A stretch of 64,000 bases of DNA. Source: Pseudofrankia inefficax. Lineage in GTDB: Bacteria; Actinomycetota; Actinomycetes; Frankiales; Frankiaceae. How positions within the stretch are numbered: the stretch's first letter is position 1; every line of letters starts with the position of its first letter. The DNA is taken from positions 6,262,001 to 6,326,000 of the forward strand of contig NC_014666.1 of NCBI RefSeq assembly GCF_000166135.1, read 5' to 3'. Below, in pieces: positions 30,843-40,455 of this stretch. The notes beneath the pieces are model-generated. The model did no database searches and was not told where the DNA came from. It saw nothing but the letters and a program-made list of their open reading frames with translations. A program made the translations under genes and the position numbers.

Positions 30843-33800
30843 TCATGGGCCGCCGGCACGACTGCCGGGCCGGCTGTCCCGGACGGGGCAGAGCGCGACC
30901 AGGACGGCCGCGAGCGCTGTCGCCCCGGCCGCCTGCGCGAATCCGCCGAACGCGCCCACACCCTCCCGAGGCGTGCCATCCGGGGTCGCGAGCATAGCGA
31001 CCCCGGCGGCGGTCATCGCCGCCGCGGCGGCCCAGGGCATCAGGCCAGGCCAGCGCCGGGCGACCACGGCGAGCGCCGGCACCACGACCGCCACGGGCCC
31101 GGCCACCAGCGCGACCGCGACCGTTCCCGCGAGCATCGCCACCCACCAGTCCGGCAGCCGGTCCCACCACCGCGTCCCGGCCGCCAGCCGAGCGCCACCG
31201 TCCAGCCGCGAGGACCGGTGCCTGCGCCTGCGCCGGCCCGGGACGAGCGCGACGGCCAGCAGCACCGCGACCAGCACGAAGCCGACGACGAGGCCGGTTC
31301 GGTAGGTCTGGCCGGGCCGGTTCTCCAGCACGACCGTGCCGCCGGCACCGGCGGGCACGATCCAGCCCTGCTGCCAGCCGTCGAGACGGATCGGCGTCAG
31401 CCGCACGCCGCCCAGGGTGGCCGTCCAGGACCTGTTCGCGTTCTCCCGGACCGCGAGGAACGCCTGCTGCCCCGGTCCGACCGTGACCGTGCGGCGCTCG
31501 GCCGTCCACCTCCCGACCGTCGTCGAGCGCTGCGTGCTCGCCGGCTGGCTCGGCGCCGGGCTGGCCAGCGACAGTGTGTCGACGAACACGGTCGGGGCGG
31601 CGGCGGGTGCGACCGTGAGCACATGCTGGCCCGCGGGTAACGCCACCGAGCCGTCGGGCGTGCAGAGGGTGACGCGCATCGGCCGGGCGGCGGCGATGTC
31701 GCCGGACCGGCCCTCGACCCGGAGCTGGTAGGTGGTGCCGTCGATCCGGACCTCGGGGCCCTGGCCGCAGTCGAAGAGCACCCGTCGGTCGCCCTGGGGC
31801 TGGGTCCCGGTCTGGAGGGGCGCCAGCGTCGCCGTCCCCGTCAGGGTGAGCCGCGTCGGGCGGGACGTCTCGAACCGGCGGGCTATCGCCGGCTCCTCCG
31901 AGGCGCTGAACGGCGCGAGGATGTCGGACCGCGCGCGGTCGAAGGCGAACGCCGTGGAGCCGCCCGTCGTGCCCGCCAGCAGCCCGGTCGCGTCGGAGGG
32001 GACCTGGGCGTAGTGCTGGAAGCTCTGCCCCGGGACGGTCAGCTCGCGGATGCCGGCGCCCAGGGCCGTGCCGCCGTTCGGCGCGACCCGCAGCAGGGTC
32101 ACCTGGTACCACGAGCTCTTCCCCGGCGGCACCGCCAGCCGCTGGGCCTGCTCGGTCCTGGTGACGCGGGTGTCCACCGAGCCGTTGGCCGTGGTCACCC
32201 GGACCACCTGCGGGACCGACCGCCTGGCCGACTCGGCGAGCAGCTGGACCTGCAGGTAGGGCACGGCCACCGGCGTGCCGACGTCGACCCGCAGCCAGGC
32301 GCCCTCGGTCCCGGTCTTCGGGTCGGCCCGCGCCATCCACCAGGAGTAGGGCAGGCCGTCGACGGCGCTCGCCGGCCCGAGCTCCGGAGCGGCCCGCAGC
32401 GCGTAGCCGTAGGACGACGCCGTGACGGACTTCCCGTCCAGGTAGCCGCCGACGGTCTGGTGGCCGGCGGGCGGACGGTCGGTCCAGTCGTGCGGCGGGG
32501 TGACCGAGCCGGCGACGTCCTCGTCCGGGCCCAGCAGGTAGGACGCGGAGGCGTGGACGCGGCCGAAGATGTAGTCACGCCGGTCGAGGGTGTCGGTGAC
32601 GGCGAGCCCGGTGGTCGGCGTCAGCACCTGGCTGGCCGGCACCGTGTCCGCGGACGGCGCGACCACGCCACCTGCGGTGCTGACCTCGCCGGGCCCGGTG
32701 AGGTCGTCGGCCAGCACCACCGCGCGGTCCGCCGGCAGCAGGCCGTGCGCGGCGAGCTGCAACGTCGCCTCCGGGCCGCCGGCGACCACCAGAGCGTCCG
32801 CGGCCGAGTAGGCCTGGACGAGGCTCGCGCCACCGGGCACCGTCCAGACCTCGAGTGCCGGGACCTTGCCCACGGCGGGGCGCCGGGCCACCGGCACGGA
32901 CAGCTCCGTGGTCCCGAGGTGCGCGGCGACGGCCGGGCCGAAGGTCGCGGCCTCCCGCAGGCCCGACGCGGCGAGGGCCCGGTGGATCTCGCTGGTCGAC
33001 GGCGGGGTGTCCCAGGCGTCGGCCGCCAGGTCGTTGCGCACGACGATCTGGCCCACCCCGGCCCGGGCCAGCGCGGCGGCGAGGCCGGCACCGTCGCCGC
33101 GCGACAGGGCGTCCTCGACCGCGTCGAGCCAACGGGTGATGCCGACGCTGCCGAGCGGGATGAGGTTGCGGACACCCCAGGGGGTCGAGGACAGCCACTG
33201 CATCGGTTCGTCGAGCGGGCGCCCCCAGCGGTAGTCGCCGAACGGAGCGCCCGGCAACAGCAGCGTCCGCCCCCCTTCGGGGTTGGCTCCGAGCCAGTCG
33301 GCCGCCTGAGTCCAGTAGCCGGGCACCTGGGCGAACGGCTTTGGCTGCAGCGCGTCGCCGTTGAGCATCGGGGTCGAGCCGGCCACCAGCGCGGCCACCG
33401 TCAGGACGACCGCGCCCGCGGCGGCCGCCCGCCGGGGGCCCGTGAGCCGGTCCGCCAGCGCGAACTCGCCGCGGCGCAGCCGGTCGCCGGCACAGGCGAG
33501 GGCATGGGTGAGCCCGAGCGCCATCGGCAGGTGCACGACCGGCTGGAACTTGAACACGTTGCGCAACGGGCTGAGCGGCCCGGTGAGCAGGTCCCGGACG
33601 TCGGCGCCGACGGGGCTGCCCAGGCTGCCCGGGTAGGCGGTCGCCGTCACGACGACGCCGACGCCGAACATGACCACCAGCAGCCGCCTGGCCGGAAGAT
33701 CGCGGCGGGCCAGGCCCCACAGCGAGAGCGCCGCGGCGGCGACCGAGCCCACGACCGCGACCCAGGACGTCGCGTAGTCGGCGGCGGCCGGCAGCCAGGC

Positions 33801-35813
33801 GGTGGGCAGGCGCAGGTACGCCATCCAGTCGGCCGTCCCGCGCAGCGTCTCGTTGACCGAGGCCGCGGAGGTCGCGGTGTTGACGGACTCGGTGAACGGC
33901 AGGAAGTTCAGCCCGTACCGGCCGAGGGCCAGCAGCCCGACCGCCCACCAGGCCGTCGCGAGCAGGGCCGCGAGCAGCCACCAGCAGCGCAGCGCCCAGG
34001 CCCGGCGGCCGCCGCCCGCGAGCGCCAGCAGCACGACAGGGCCCAGCATCGCGGCGGCGGTGACGCTCGCGTTGACGCCGCCGGTGCCCAGGACCGCGAG
34101 GCCTGACAGCGCGGCGGCGCGGCGCGGCGAGAGCCGGGGGTCGGCCGGCGCCGGGGACCCCAGGAGGTCCGCCGGGGCGGCCGGCCGCAGGGCCCGCAGG
34201 AGGGGCACCAGCATCCACGGGAGCATGGCCGCGCCCGCGAGCGCCGCCGAGGTGGAGCCGATCTTGCCCAGGAACATCGGCGAGAGCGCGTACCCGAGGC
34301 CGCCGAGCAGCCGGCTCGCCGGTCGCCCGATCCCCAGCGTGTCCGCGAGGCGCACGACGCCCCAGGTCGCGACGGTGAGGACCAGCGCCATCCACAGCCG
34401 CTGGGTGATCCACGGCGGGATCGCGAGCACGTGGCCGGCGAGGAAGAAGGGCCCCATCGGGAACAGGTAGCCCCAGGGCTGGTTCTGGATGGACCCGAAG
34501 CCCGATCCAGAGTTCCAGAGGTGGGTCGCGTCCGCGAGGAACCGCGTCGGCGCGGCCGCAAGTTCGATCTTGGTGTCGGCGGTGAGCTTTCCCGGTGCCT
34601 GAAGCAGGAACAGCGTCGCGTAACCCAGGGCGATCCACAGCAGGTGCAGAAGCGAGGTACGGGCCGGTAAGCCAGCCGGGGAGGCGTCACCCGGTGGCCC
34701 GGTCCTTCTGGCCGAGGGGCCGGAGCGTCCGCTGGCCGGGCGTCGGGAGTTGGTCGGGTTCGGCTCGTCCGGCGGCGGGCGGCCAGCCTGGTCCGGGCGG
34801 TCCCGGAGCCGGCGCGTCGACGGCTCGACCCGGCTGGCCACGTCGACGCCCAGGCCCGGGCGCCGCGTCGGCGAAGGCCGTTCGACCAGGCCGCCGGTGT
34901 GCGGCTTGCCCAGTGGGCCGGCCGTCGCCTGGGCCAGCGCGACCTCGTGCGCCTTGGCGAATCCGCTTAACTCGCCGCGTGGCCGGACGAGCCGTGGCGG
35001 CCCGGCCGTGGCGAGGCCGGCCTGCCGGACGGCCCGGTGGACGTTGCGGCGGGCCCGGACCACGTCGGCCAGCATCGCCGGGGTGTGCCGCAGGGCGTTG
35101 AACGTTCCGTGTGGCTGCTCGGTCCAGCGCACCGGCACCTCGGCGATCCGGTAGCCGAGCGACCGGGCGATGGCCAGGACCTCGATGTCGAACGCGAAGC
35201 CGGCGACCTGCGAGAGGCCGAAGATGACCTTCGCCTCGGTGTGCCGGAAAGCCTTGAATCCGCACTGGGTGTCGGCCAGATCGAGGGGGATGAACATCCT
35301 GGTCACCTGGTGGAACACCCAGCTGCCTAATCGGCGCTTGGCGGAACGTTCGGCGCCCCCGCCGAGCCGGCGCGACCCGAGCGCCACCTCGGCGTGGTCC
35401 AGGGCCGCGAGCAGCGCCGGGAGATCTGCTACATCGGAAGCGAGGTCGGCGTCCATAAAGACGATCGCCTCGCCCGCGGCGGCGGCCACGCCCGCGCGGA
35501 CCGCGGCGCCCTTTCCCCGGTTGCGCGGAAGCCTGATTACCCGGCTGTTTGGCACGTCGCGCAGCAGGTCAGCCGCTATCCGTGCCGTGTCGTCGAGACT
35601 GCCGTCATCGACGACGATCACCTCGGCGTCAGGAAGATGAAAGCGCTGTAAGGCAGCCGAAAGCACGGGAAGCGACGATGGTAACCGGCGACTCTCGTTG
35701 AACGCCGGGATGACAACGCTTACTGGTACTCGGTCCAAGTCCAGACCCACGCTGCAGACCCCCTCAGCGACGGCTGCCCGTCGCCGTGAACGGGTGACCA
35801 TCTTTGCCCTCAT
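30843..35813 (-). CDS. GT2 glycosyltransferase fused to AftD-like arabinofuranosyltransferase
   Basis: Up to 1656 residues. Part 1 (about 28-245) is a GT2 domain of the dolichol/polyprenyl-phosphate mannosyltransferase kind: VSVVIPAFNESRRLP, VVDDGSLDDT, MDADLASD and DTQCGFKAF. A disordered Pro/Arg-rich linker covers about 250-390. Part 2 has AftD features, with ten or more helices between 390 and 850. GKLTADTKIELAAAPTRFL and SIQNQPWGYLFPMGPFF match the DUF3367/AftD signature. A large outer beta-rich region and two or three C-terminal helices (about 1500-1650) follow. AftD adds alpha-1,3-arabinofuranose to cell-wall polysaccharides outside the membrane. Likely alternative starts are ATG 35801 or GTG 35750, the latter with GAGGGGG. 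The fusion would couple lipid-sugar donor synthesis to transfer. Confidence 0.88.
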   Translation of the reverse strand: MRAKMVTRSRRRAAVAEGVCSVGLDLDRVPVSVVIPAFNESRRLPSSLPVLSAALQRFHLPDAEVIVVDDGSLDDTARIAADLLRDVPNSRVIRLPRNRGKGAAVRAGVAAAAGEAIVFMDADLASDVADLPALLAALDHAEVALGSRRLGGGAERSAKRRLGSWVFHQVTRMFIPLDLADTQCGFKAFRHTEAKVIFGLSQVAGFAFDIEVLAIARSLGYRIAEVPVRWTEQPHGTFNALRHTPAMLADVVRARRNVHRAVRQAGLATAGPPRLVRPRGELSGFAKAHEVALAQATAGPLGKPHTGGLVERPSPTRRPGLGVDVASRVEPSTRRLRDRPDQAGRPPPDEPNPTNSRRPASGRSGPSARRTGPPGDASPAGLPARTSLLHLLWIALGYATLFLLQAPGKLTADTKIELAAAPTRFLADATHLWNSGSGFGSIQNQPWGYLFPMGPFFLAGHVLAIPPWITQRLWMALVLTVATWGVVRLADTLGIGRPASRLLGGLGYALSPMFLGKIGSTSAALAGAAMLPWMLVPLLRALRPAAPADLLGSPAPADPRLSPRRAAALSGLAVLGTGGVNASVTAAAMLGPVVLLALAGGGRRAWALRCWWLLAALLATAWWAVGLLALGRYGLNFLPFTESVNTATSAASVNETLRGTADWMAYLRLPTAWLPAAADYATSWVAVVGSVAAAALSLWGLARRDLPARRLLVVMFGVGVVVTATAYPGSLGSPVGADVRDLLTGPLSPLRNVFKFQPVVHLPMALGLTHALACAGDRLRRGEFALADRLTGPRRAAAAGAVVLTVAALVAGSTPMLNGDALQPKPFAQVPGYWTQAADWLGANPEGGRTLLLPGAPFGDYRWGRPLDEPMQWLSSTPWGVRNLIPLGSVGITRWLDAVEDALSRGDGAGLAAALARAGVGQIVVRNDLAADAWDTPPSTSEIHRALAASGLREAATFGPAVAAHLGTTELSVPVARRPAVGKVPALEVWTVPGGASLVQAYSAADALVVAGGPEATLQLAAHGLLPADRAVVLADDLTGPGEVSTAGGVVAPSADTVPASQVLTPTTGLAVTDTLDRRDYIFGRVHASASYLLGPDEDVAGSVTPPHDWTDRPPAGHQTVGGYLDGKSVTASSYGYALRAAPELGPASAVDGLPYSWWMARADPKTGTEGAWLRVDVGTPVAVPYLQVQLLAESARRSVPQVVRVTTANGSVDTRVTRTEQAQRLAVPPGKSSWYQVTLLRVAPNGGTALGAGIRELTVPGQSFQHYAQVPSDATGLLAGTTGGSTAFAFDRARSDILAPFSASEEPAIARRFETSRPTRLTLTGTATLAPLQTGTQPQGDRRVLFDCGQGPEVRIDGTTYQLRVEGRSGDIAAARPMRVTLCTPDGSVALPAGQHVLTVAPAAAPTVFVDTLSLASPAPSQPASTQRSTTVGRWTAERRTVTVGPGQQAFLAVRENANRSWTATLGGVRLTPIRLDGWQQGWIVPAGAGGTVVLENRPGQTYRTGLVVGFVLVAVLLAVALVPGRRRRRHRSSRLDGGARLAAGTRWWDRLPDWWVAMLAGTVAVALVAGPVAVVVPALAVVARRWPGLMPWAAAAAMTAAGVAMLATPDGTPREGVGAFGGFAQAAGATALAAVLVALCPVRDSRPGSRAGGP

Positions 35814-36088
35814 TCGAGAGGAGTCGACTATCGCACAGGACGCCCGACGTGTCGCATTTTGTCTGGGAAGCTAACGATCCGGCGAGATCGTAGACCCATC
35901 AATGAAACGTGTGCGGTTGGAAGACCCGCTGGTCCAAGCATTGCCACGGGGCGCGGTAGGACTGGCACGCACCATCCCAGCCCGGAAAGAGATCGGAACC
36001 GCGCGGCGCCCCGAGTCGACCGCGCACGGCGCAGGCAAATGCGTCCGGCGACCGCATTACCGGCCTGCTTCTCGGCGGCGGCGCGCTC

Positions 36089-37723
36089 CTACCCGGACGC
36101 GGGGCCGGGTGCGTCTGCCGCCGGGGCCGCCGGCCCGGGCCGGCGGCCGGAGGACGACCTCGGTGGCGCCAGCTCGGCGAACACGATCCGGGAGCCGGCC
36201 GCCGGCCGGCGCCGCGCGACGGTCTTCTCGTAGGCGCCGGAGCCCGGCCGCGCGGCGGGCGGCTCGCCCAGCGCGGCGGATCGCGCCGGGTCCGGTGGTG
36301 GCGCGGCGCCGGCGAGGTCCGCGTCCGCCAGCCGGACGGCCTCGTCGCGGGCACGGTCGCCCGCCGCGGCGAAGTGCCGATGGTGCAGCCGGTACACCAG
36401 GGCTCCCGCGACGGCCGCGGTGAACGCCTGGCAGGCAAGACCCGCCGCGGCCGTGCGCCCGATGTCGCCCCCGGCCAGCGTCAGCACGGCCGCGGTCAGC
36501 GGTGTGCAGCAGGCGAGGGCCCAGACGATCTTGCGGTAGCCGGCGCCGAGCAGGTAGGTCGCGAACATCAGGCTGGCCGCGAGGTACGTCATCGCGAGAG
36601 CCAGCACCCACAGGTCCGGCGCGGCCCCGGCCAGCTTCGGGCCGAAGACGAGCGAGAGGACCAGGTGGCCGGCGACCGCGCCGACCGCGGCCAGGAACAG
36701 GCCGGGCGTCACCACGCACACGAGCGCCATCGTGAGGGCCCGCCCGGCGGGCAGGCCCTCCTTGCGGCGGCGGGCCGCCTCCGGGAGCAGGAAGTTCGCC
36801 ACCGCCAGGCCGATGAACACCGGAACCTTGCAGGCGGTGGAGATCGCCGCGTAGCTGCCGACCCCGTCCGGGTTGCGCCAGCCGACGATCACGATGTCCA
36901 TGTTCTGCAGCAGCGCGAGCGGCACCAGGGTGGCCAGCGCGACCGACGCCTCGGCGATCAGGCTGTCCCTGGTCCGCCGCGGGGTCGCCGCCGCCGGCAT
37001 CATCGGGATCGGGCCGGTGGCGGTCGGGGTCGGGGTGACCACGTCGTCGCCCCCGCGCAGCCGCGAGCGCGCGGACGGGGACCGGCGGATCAGCGACGGG
37101 GTGCGGGCGACGGCCAGCCGGGCGTGCTCCCCGCCGGCCAGGCAGCCGAGCGCGAGCCCGATCCCCGCGCCGTTGACCCCGAGGCCCGCGGCGACCAGGA
37201 CCACGACGCAGGTGATCCGGAAGGCCGACTCGAAGACCAGGTTGCGGGCCAGCGCCGGGTAGTTGCCCCTGGCCTGCAGCAGGCCGCGCTCGACGCAGAG
37301 CCCCACCCAGATCGCGGCCGCGATGGCCGCCTCGGCGATCGCCAGCGGATGCGGGTAGGACAGCAGGAGGGAGACCGGTTCGCACAGGGCGAGCGCGAGC
37401 AGCGAGGCCAGCAGGACCCCCACCAGGGTCACGTTGCGCAGCTGGCGGATCCAGATCCGCCGCTCCCGGCGGGTGTCGCCGATCTCGGCCGACTCGCGGT
37501 GCACGGTGGCGGTCAGCACCGAGTTGCCGACCACCGACAGGATCATGAAGATGCTCGTCTGGACGCCCACGGCGCCGTAGCCGGCCGGGTCCAGCGCACG
37601 GGCCAGCACCAGGTTCATCACCAGGTTGAAGCCGTTGGTCACCGCGCCGGCCGCGGCCAGCGCCATCGGGCCCCGCAACAGTTCCGCGACGAGATCCCGC
37701 CGCATCACCACCGCGAGCCCCAT
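36089..37723 (-). CDS. MOP-superfamily polysaccharide/lipid flippase, copy 2
   Basis: 544 residues, paralogous to the protein at 27958-29352 over its whole membrane part. The start ATG at 37723 has GGAGGCGG upstream. Twelve or more helices begin at LLRGPMALAAAGAVTNGFNLVMN. A loop of about 40 residues between the middle helices (SPSARSRLRGGDDVV) is longer than in copy 1. The C-terminal 90 residues are a charged, Pro-rich cytoplasmic tail absent from copy 1. It lies upstream of the GT2-AftD gene, 275 bp away, and divergent from the GT4 gene. It probably exports a lipid-linked sugar; the two copies may serve different products. Confidence 0.8.
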   Translation of the reverse strand: MGLAVVMRRDLVAELLRGPMALAAAGAVTNGFNLVMNLVLARALDPAGYGAVGVQTSIFMILSVVGNSVLTATVHRESAEIGDTRRERRIWIRQLRNVTLVGVLLASLLALALCEPVSLLLSYPHPLAIAEAAIAAAIWVGLCVERGLLQARGNYPALARNLVFESAFRITCVVVLVAAGLGVNGAGIGLALGCLAGGEHARLAVARTPSLIRRSPSARSRLRGGDDVVTPTPTATGPIPMMPAAATPRRTRDSLIAEASVALATLVPLALLQNMDIVIVGWRNPDGVGSYAAISTACKVPVFIGLAVANFLLPEAARRRKEGLPAGRALTMALVCVVTPGLFLAAVGAVAGHLVLSLVFGPKLAGAAPDLWVLALAMTYLAASLMFATYLLGAGYRKIVWALACCTPLTAAVLTLAGGDIGRTAAAGLACQAFTAAVAGALVYRLHHRHFAAAGDRARDEAVRLADADLAGAAPPPDPARSAALGEPPAARPGSGAYEKTVARRRPAAGSRIVFAELAPPRSSSGRRPGPAAPAADAPGPASG

Positions 37724-37881
37724 GGACCGCCTCCGCGTCGTGTCGCCGCCGGCCGTACTGGCCCCGGACCCGGGCAATCGTACGACCCAGGGTGGATGGG
37801 ATATTCCTCGGCTAGGTTGGCCAGGCACTCCCCGCGCGCCCGACGCCCGCACCGCCGACCCCGAAGGCGAGGACCGCCCCC

Positions 37882-39504
37882 GTGCCCTCATCAGCGCCCG
37901 CCACCGCCGGCCAGACCGGCGGTACGGCCGCGCGGCGCGCCCTGGAGGCGCTCGCGGGCCGGCACGTCGTGTTCCTGAACTGGCGCGACCTCGACCATCC
38001 GCAGTCCGGCGGCGCCGAGCTGTTCTGCCAGTCGGTGGCGGCCCAGTTCGCGGCCGCGGGCGTCGAGGTGACGCTGCTGACCGCCCGCCCGCGCGGCCTG
38101 CCGGCGACGGCGACCGTCGACGGGGTCGCGGTCCGCCGCGGGGGTGGCACCTTCGGCGTCTACCCGGCGACGCTCGCCCGGCTCGCCAGGCTCGTCCGGT
38201 CCGGGCGCGGGGTGGACGCGGTGGTCGACTGCCAGAACGGCATCCCGTTCTTCAGCCCGCTCGTCCTGCCCGGCCGGACGCCGGTCGTGCAGGTCCTCCA
38301 CCACGTGCACCAGAAGCAGTTCCCGCTCTACTTCCCCGGCCCGCTGGCCCGGGTGGGGCAGCTGCTGGAGAAGCCGGGGAGCCGCTGGGTCTACCGGCGC
38401 CGCCCTGTCGCGGTGGTCTCGCCGTCGACCCGGGACGAGGCCCGCGGGGTGCTGGGCCTGCCCGGGCCGCGATTCCTGGTGCCCAACGGGGTGACCACCT
38501 CCCCCACGGCGGGCCGGGGTGCCACCGGCCCGGGTGCCGGTGACCGCGCCGCGGTCCCGACGATCGTGTGCGTCGGCCGGCTGGTCCCGCACAAGCGGAT
38601 GCATCTGCTGATCGAGGCGATTCCACGGCTGGCCGCGCGCCACCCCGGCCTGGTGGTCCACTTCATCGGCGACGGTCCGGACCGGGAGCGGCTGGCCACG
38701 CGGGCCGCCGAGCTGGGGGTCTCGCAGGGTGGCCCGGCGACCGGGGCCGCGCTGCGCTGGCACGGCCACGTCGACGCGGCCACCAGGGACGCGGTGCTGG
38801 CCTCGGCCTGGCTGACCGTCAACCCGTCCCACGGCGAGGGCTGGGGCCTGTCGGTGCTGGAGGCGGGCGCACTGGGGGTGCCGGCGGTGGCGTTCCGCGT
38901 TCCCGGGCTGCGCGACGCCGTCCGGGACGGCGAGACGGGCTGGCTCGTCGACGATCCGGACCAGTTCGGCGCCGTCGTCGACGCGGCCCTGACGGAGCTG
39001 AGCGACCCGGCCCGCGCGGCCGGGTGGCGGGCGGCGGCCAGCCACTGGGCGGGCGGGTTCACCTGGGAGACGAGCGCGGCCCTGCTCGCGACGGTCCTCG
39101 CCGGCGAGCTGGCCAGGGCGGGCCGCCGCGACCGGCGCCGGCTCGACGACGCCGTGACCCGGGTCTGGTTCCCGCTCGGCCCCGACGACCCGGCGCCCGC
39201 GCTGCGCGGCACCGACCTGCTGTACCGGACGAGGCCGGCAGCCGCCGGCACTGCCGTGGCCGACACTGTCGAATCCGCGGGGACGCCCGAACCGGACACC
39301 GACGAGCCCGGTGCCGTCGCGCTGCTCTACGGCGCGTCGCAGGCGGCGGCCCGGACCGCGCTGACCCGGCTCGGCATCGCCACGGGTACGGCACGGCTGC
39401 GCCCGGCCAGCGGAGCGGACCTGCTTGTCGGCACCGGACGCGCCTGGGCCGCGGACGGCCCGGGCCGGGCCGCGTCCGCCGCGGCTGGCCGCGACGCGCG
39501 CTGA
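37882..39504 (+). CDS. Glycosyltransferase family 4 (GT-B fold)
   Basis: 540 residues. The N-terminal Rossmann half shows HVVFLNWRDLDHPQSGGAELF and an LHHVHQKQFP acceptor-side segment. The C-terminal half has VCVGRLVPHKRMHLLIEAIPRL and the ExxxxxxxE-type SHGEGWGLSVLEAGALGVPAV that binds the nucleotide-sugar donor. The last 120 residues are an Ala/Gly-rich extension of unknown purpose. Members of this type sit near AftD-family genes in actinobacteria. The GTG start has GGCGAGGA about eight bases upstream. The start lies about 160 bp from that of the divergent flippase copy 2 and the 3' end faces the free-standing GT2. Donor and acceptor unknown. Confidence 0.87.
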   Translation: MPSSAPATAGQTGGTAARRALEALAGRHVVFLNWRDLDHPQSGGAELFCQSVAAQFAAAGVEVTLLTARPRGLPATATVDGVAVRRGGGTFGVYPATLARLARLVRSGRGVDAVVDCQNGIPFFSPLVLPGRTPVVQVLHHVHQKQFPLYFPGPLARVGQLLEKPGSRWVYRRRPVAVVSPSTRDEARGVLGLPGPRFLVPNGVTTSPTAGRGATGPGAGDRAAVPTIVCVGRLVPHKRMHLLIEAIPRLAARHPGLVVHFIGDGPDRERLATRAAELGVSQGGPATGAALRWHGHVDAATRDAVLASAWLTVNPSHGEGWGLSVLEAGALGVPAVAFRVPGLRDAVRDGETGWLVDDPDQFGAVVDAALTELSDPARAAGWRAAASHWAGGFTWETSAALLATVLAGELARAGRRDRRRLDDAVTRVWFPLGPDDPAPALRGTDLLYRTRPAAAGTAVADTVESAGTPEPDTDEPGAVALLYGASQAAARTALTRLGIATGTARLRPASGADLLVGTGRAWAADGPGRAASAAAGRDAR

Positions 39505-39522
39505 CCCAGGCTCGCGGGCTCG

Positions 39523-39567
39523 GCCGGAGCTGGCAGGGCCGGAGCTGGCTCAGCCGGAGCTGGACGG
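39523..39567. repeat. Three tandem 15-bp repeats across the GT2 stop codon
   Basis: GCCGGAGCTGG recurs at 39523, 39538 and 39553, an exact 15-bp period; the four other bases of each unit vary. The middle unit contains the GT2 stop codon (complement of TCA, 39550-39552). Each unit is five codons, so reading past the stop on the minus strand would continue as ASSGP-type repeats in frame. Confidence 0.88.
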
Positions 39568-40455
39568 GCGGGCGCGCGCGACGCCCTCGGCGGCCGAGGA
39601 CCGCAGCGAGTTGCCCGAGCTGATCGGCGCCGGCTGCGCGTGGCCGCGGTCGAGCGGGATGACGTCGGCGCCGGCCGCCGGATCGTCCGGCCGGCCGCCG
39701 GGTCCAGGCCCGGTGCCGCCCGGCTCGGCCGCCCGCAGCGGAATGGGCCGGCCGGCCTGGCGCAGGTAGCGCCGCGCCCTGGCCAGGTCGACGATCATGG
39801 ACGGGGTGTGCCGGATGACGCTGAACGTGCCGCCCGGCTCCTCCGACCAGCGCACCGGCACCTCGACGATCCGGTACTCCATCGCGGTGGCCATGGCCAG
39901 CACCTCGACGTCGAAGCCAAAGCCGGTGGCCCGCGCCATGCTGAACAGGACCTTGGCCTCGTCCCGCCGGAAGGCCTTGAAGCCGCACTGGGTGTCCGCG
40001 AGGTCGATGGCGGTGAAGGACCGGGTCAGCTGGTTGAACGCCCAGCTTCCGAGCTGGCGGACGTAGGGGCGGGTCGCGCCCTCGCCGACCCGTCGCGACC
40101 CGATCGCCACCTCGGCGTCCGACAGGGCCGCCAGCAGCAGCGGCAGGTCACTGACGTCCGAGGCCAGATCGGCGTCGGTGAAGACGATCGCCTCGCCCGT
40201 CGCGGCGGCCACGCCGGCCCGGATGGCGGTGCCCTTCCCGCTGTTCCAGGGAAGGCGGATCACCCGGCCGGTCGGCAGGTCGCGCAGCAGGCGGGTCGCG
40301 ATCCCCGCGGTGTCGTCGGAGCTGCCGTCGTCGACGACGATCACCTCGGCACCCGGGAAGTCACGCAGCGCGGCGACCAGGACCGGGAGCGAGAAGGGAA
40401 GCCGGCGCGACTCGTTGAAGGCGGGAACCACAACGCTGACGGGAACCCTCCGCAC
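39550..40455 (-). CDS. Free-standing GT2 polyprenyl-phosphate glycosyltransferase-like protein
   Basis: 301 residues of the DPM1-like GT2 family: VSVVVPAFNESRRLP, VVDDGSSDDT, TDADLASDVSDLPLL, SRRVGEGATR and DTQCGFKAFRRDEAKV. The same blocks occur in the same order in the N-terminal domain of the protein ending at 30843, so they are close paralogs. The enzyme would make a polyprenyl-phosphate sugar (mannose or similar) on the cytoplasmic side. The GTG start has GGGGGTGAG about five bases upstream. The last 60 residues are Pro/Gly-rich and disordered. The stop lies inside a 15-bp tandem repeat. Confidence 0.87.
   Translation of the reverse strand: MRRVPVSVVVPAFNESRRLPFSLPVLVAALRDFPGAEVIVVDDGSSDDTAGIATRLLRDLPTGRVIRLPWNSGKGTAIRAGVAAATGEAIVFTDADLASDVSDLPLLLAALSDAEVAIGSRRVGEGATRPYVRQLGSWAFNQLTRSFTAIDLADTQCGFKAFRRDEAKVLFSMARATGFGFDVEVLAMATAMEYRIVEVPVRWSEEPGGTFSVIRHTPSMIVDLARARRYLRQAGRPIPLRAAEPGGTGPGPGGRPDDPAAGADVIPLDRGHAQPAPISSGNSLRSSAAEGVARARPSSSG

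Noticed and set aside
32013-34106. A 697-codon open frame inside the AftD gene, plus strand
   Set aside because: It is a shadow of the GT2-AftD fusion, whose frame carries the AftD signatures and membrane helices.
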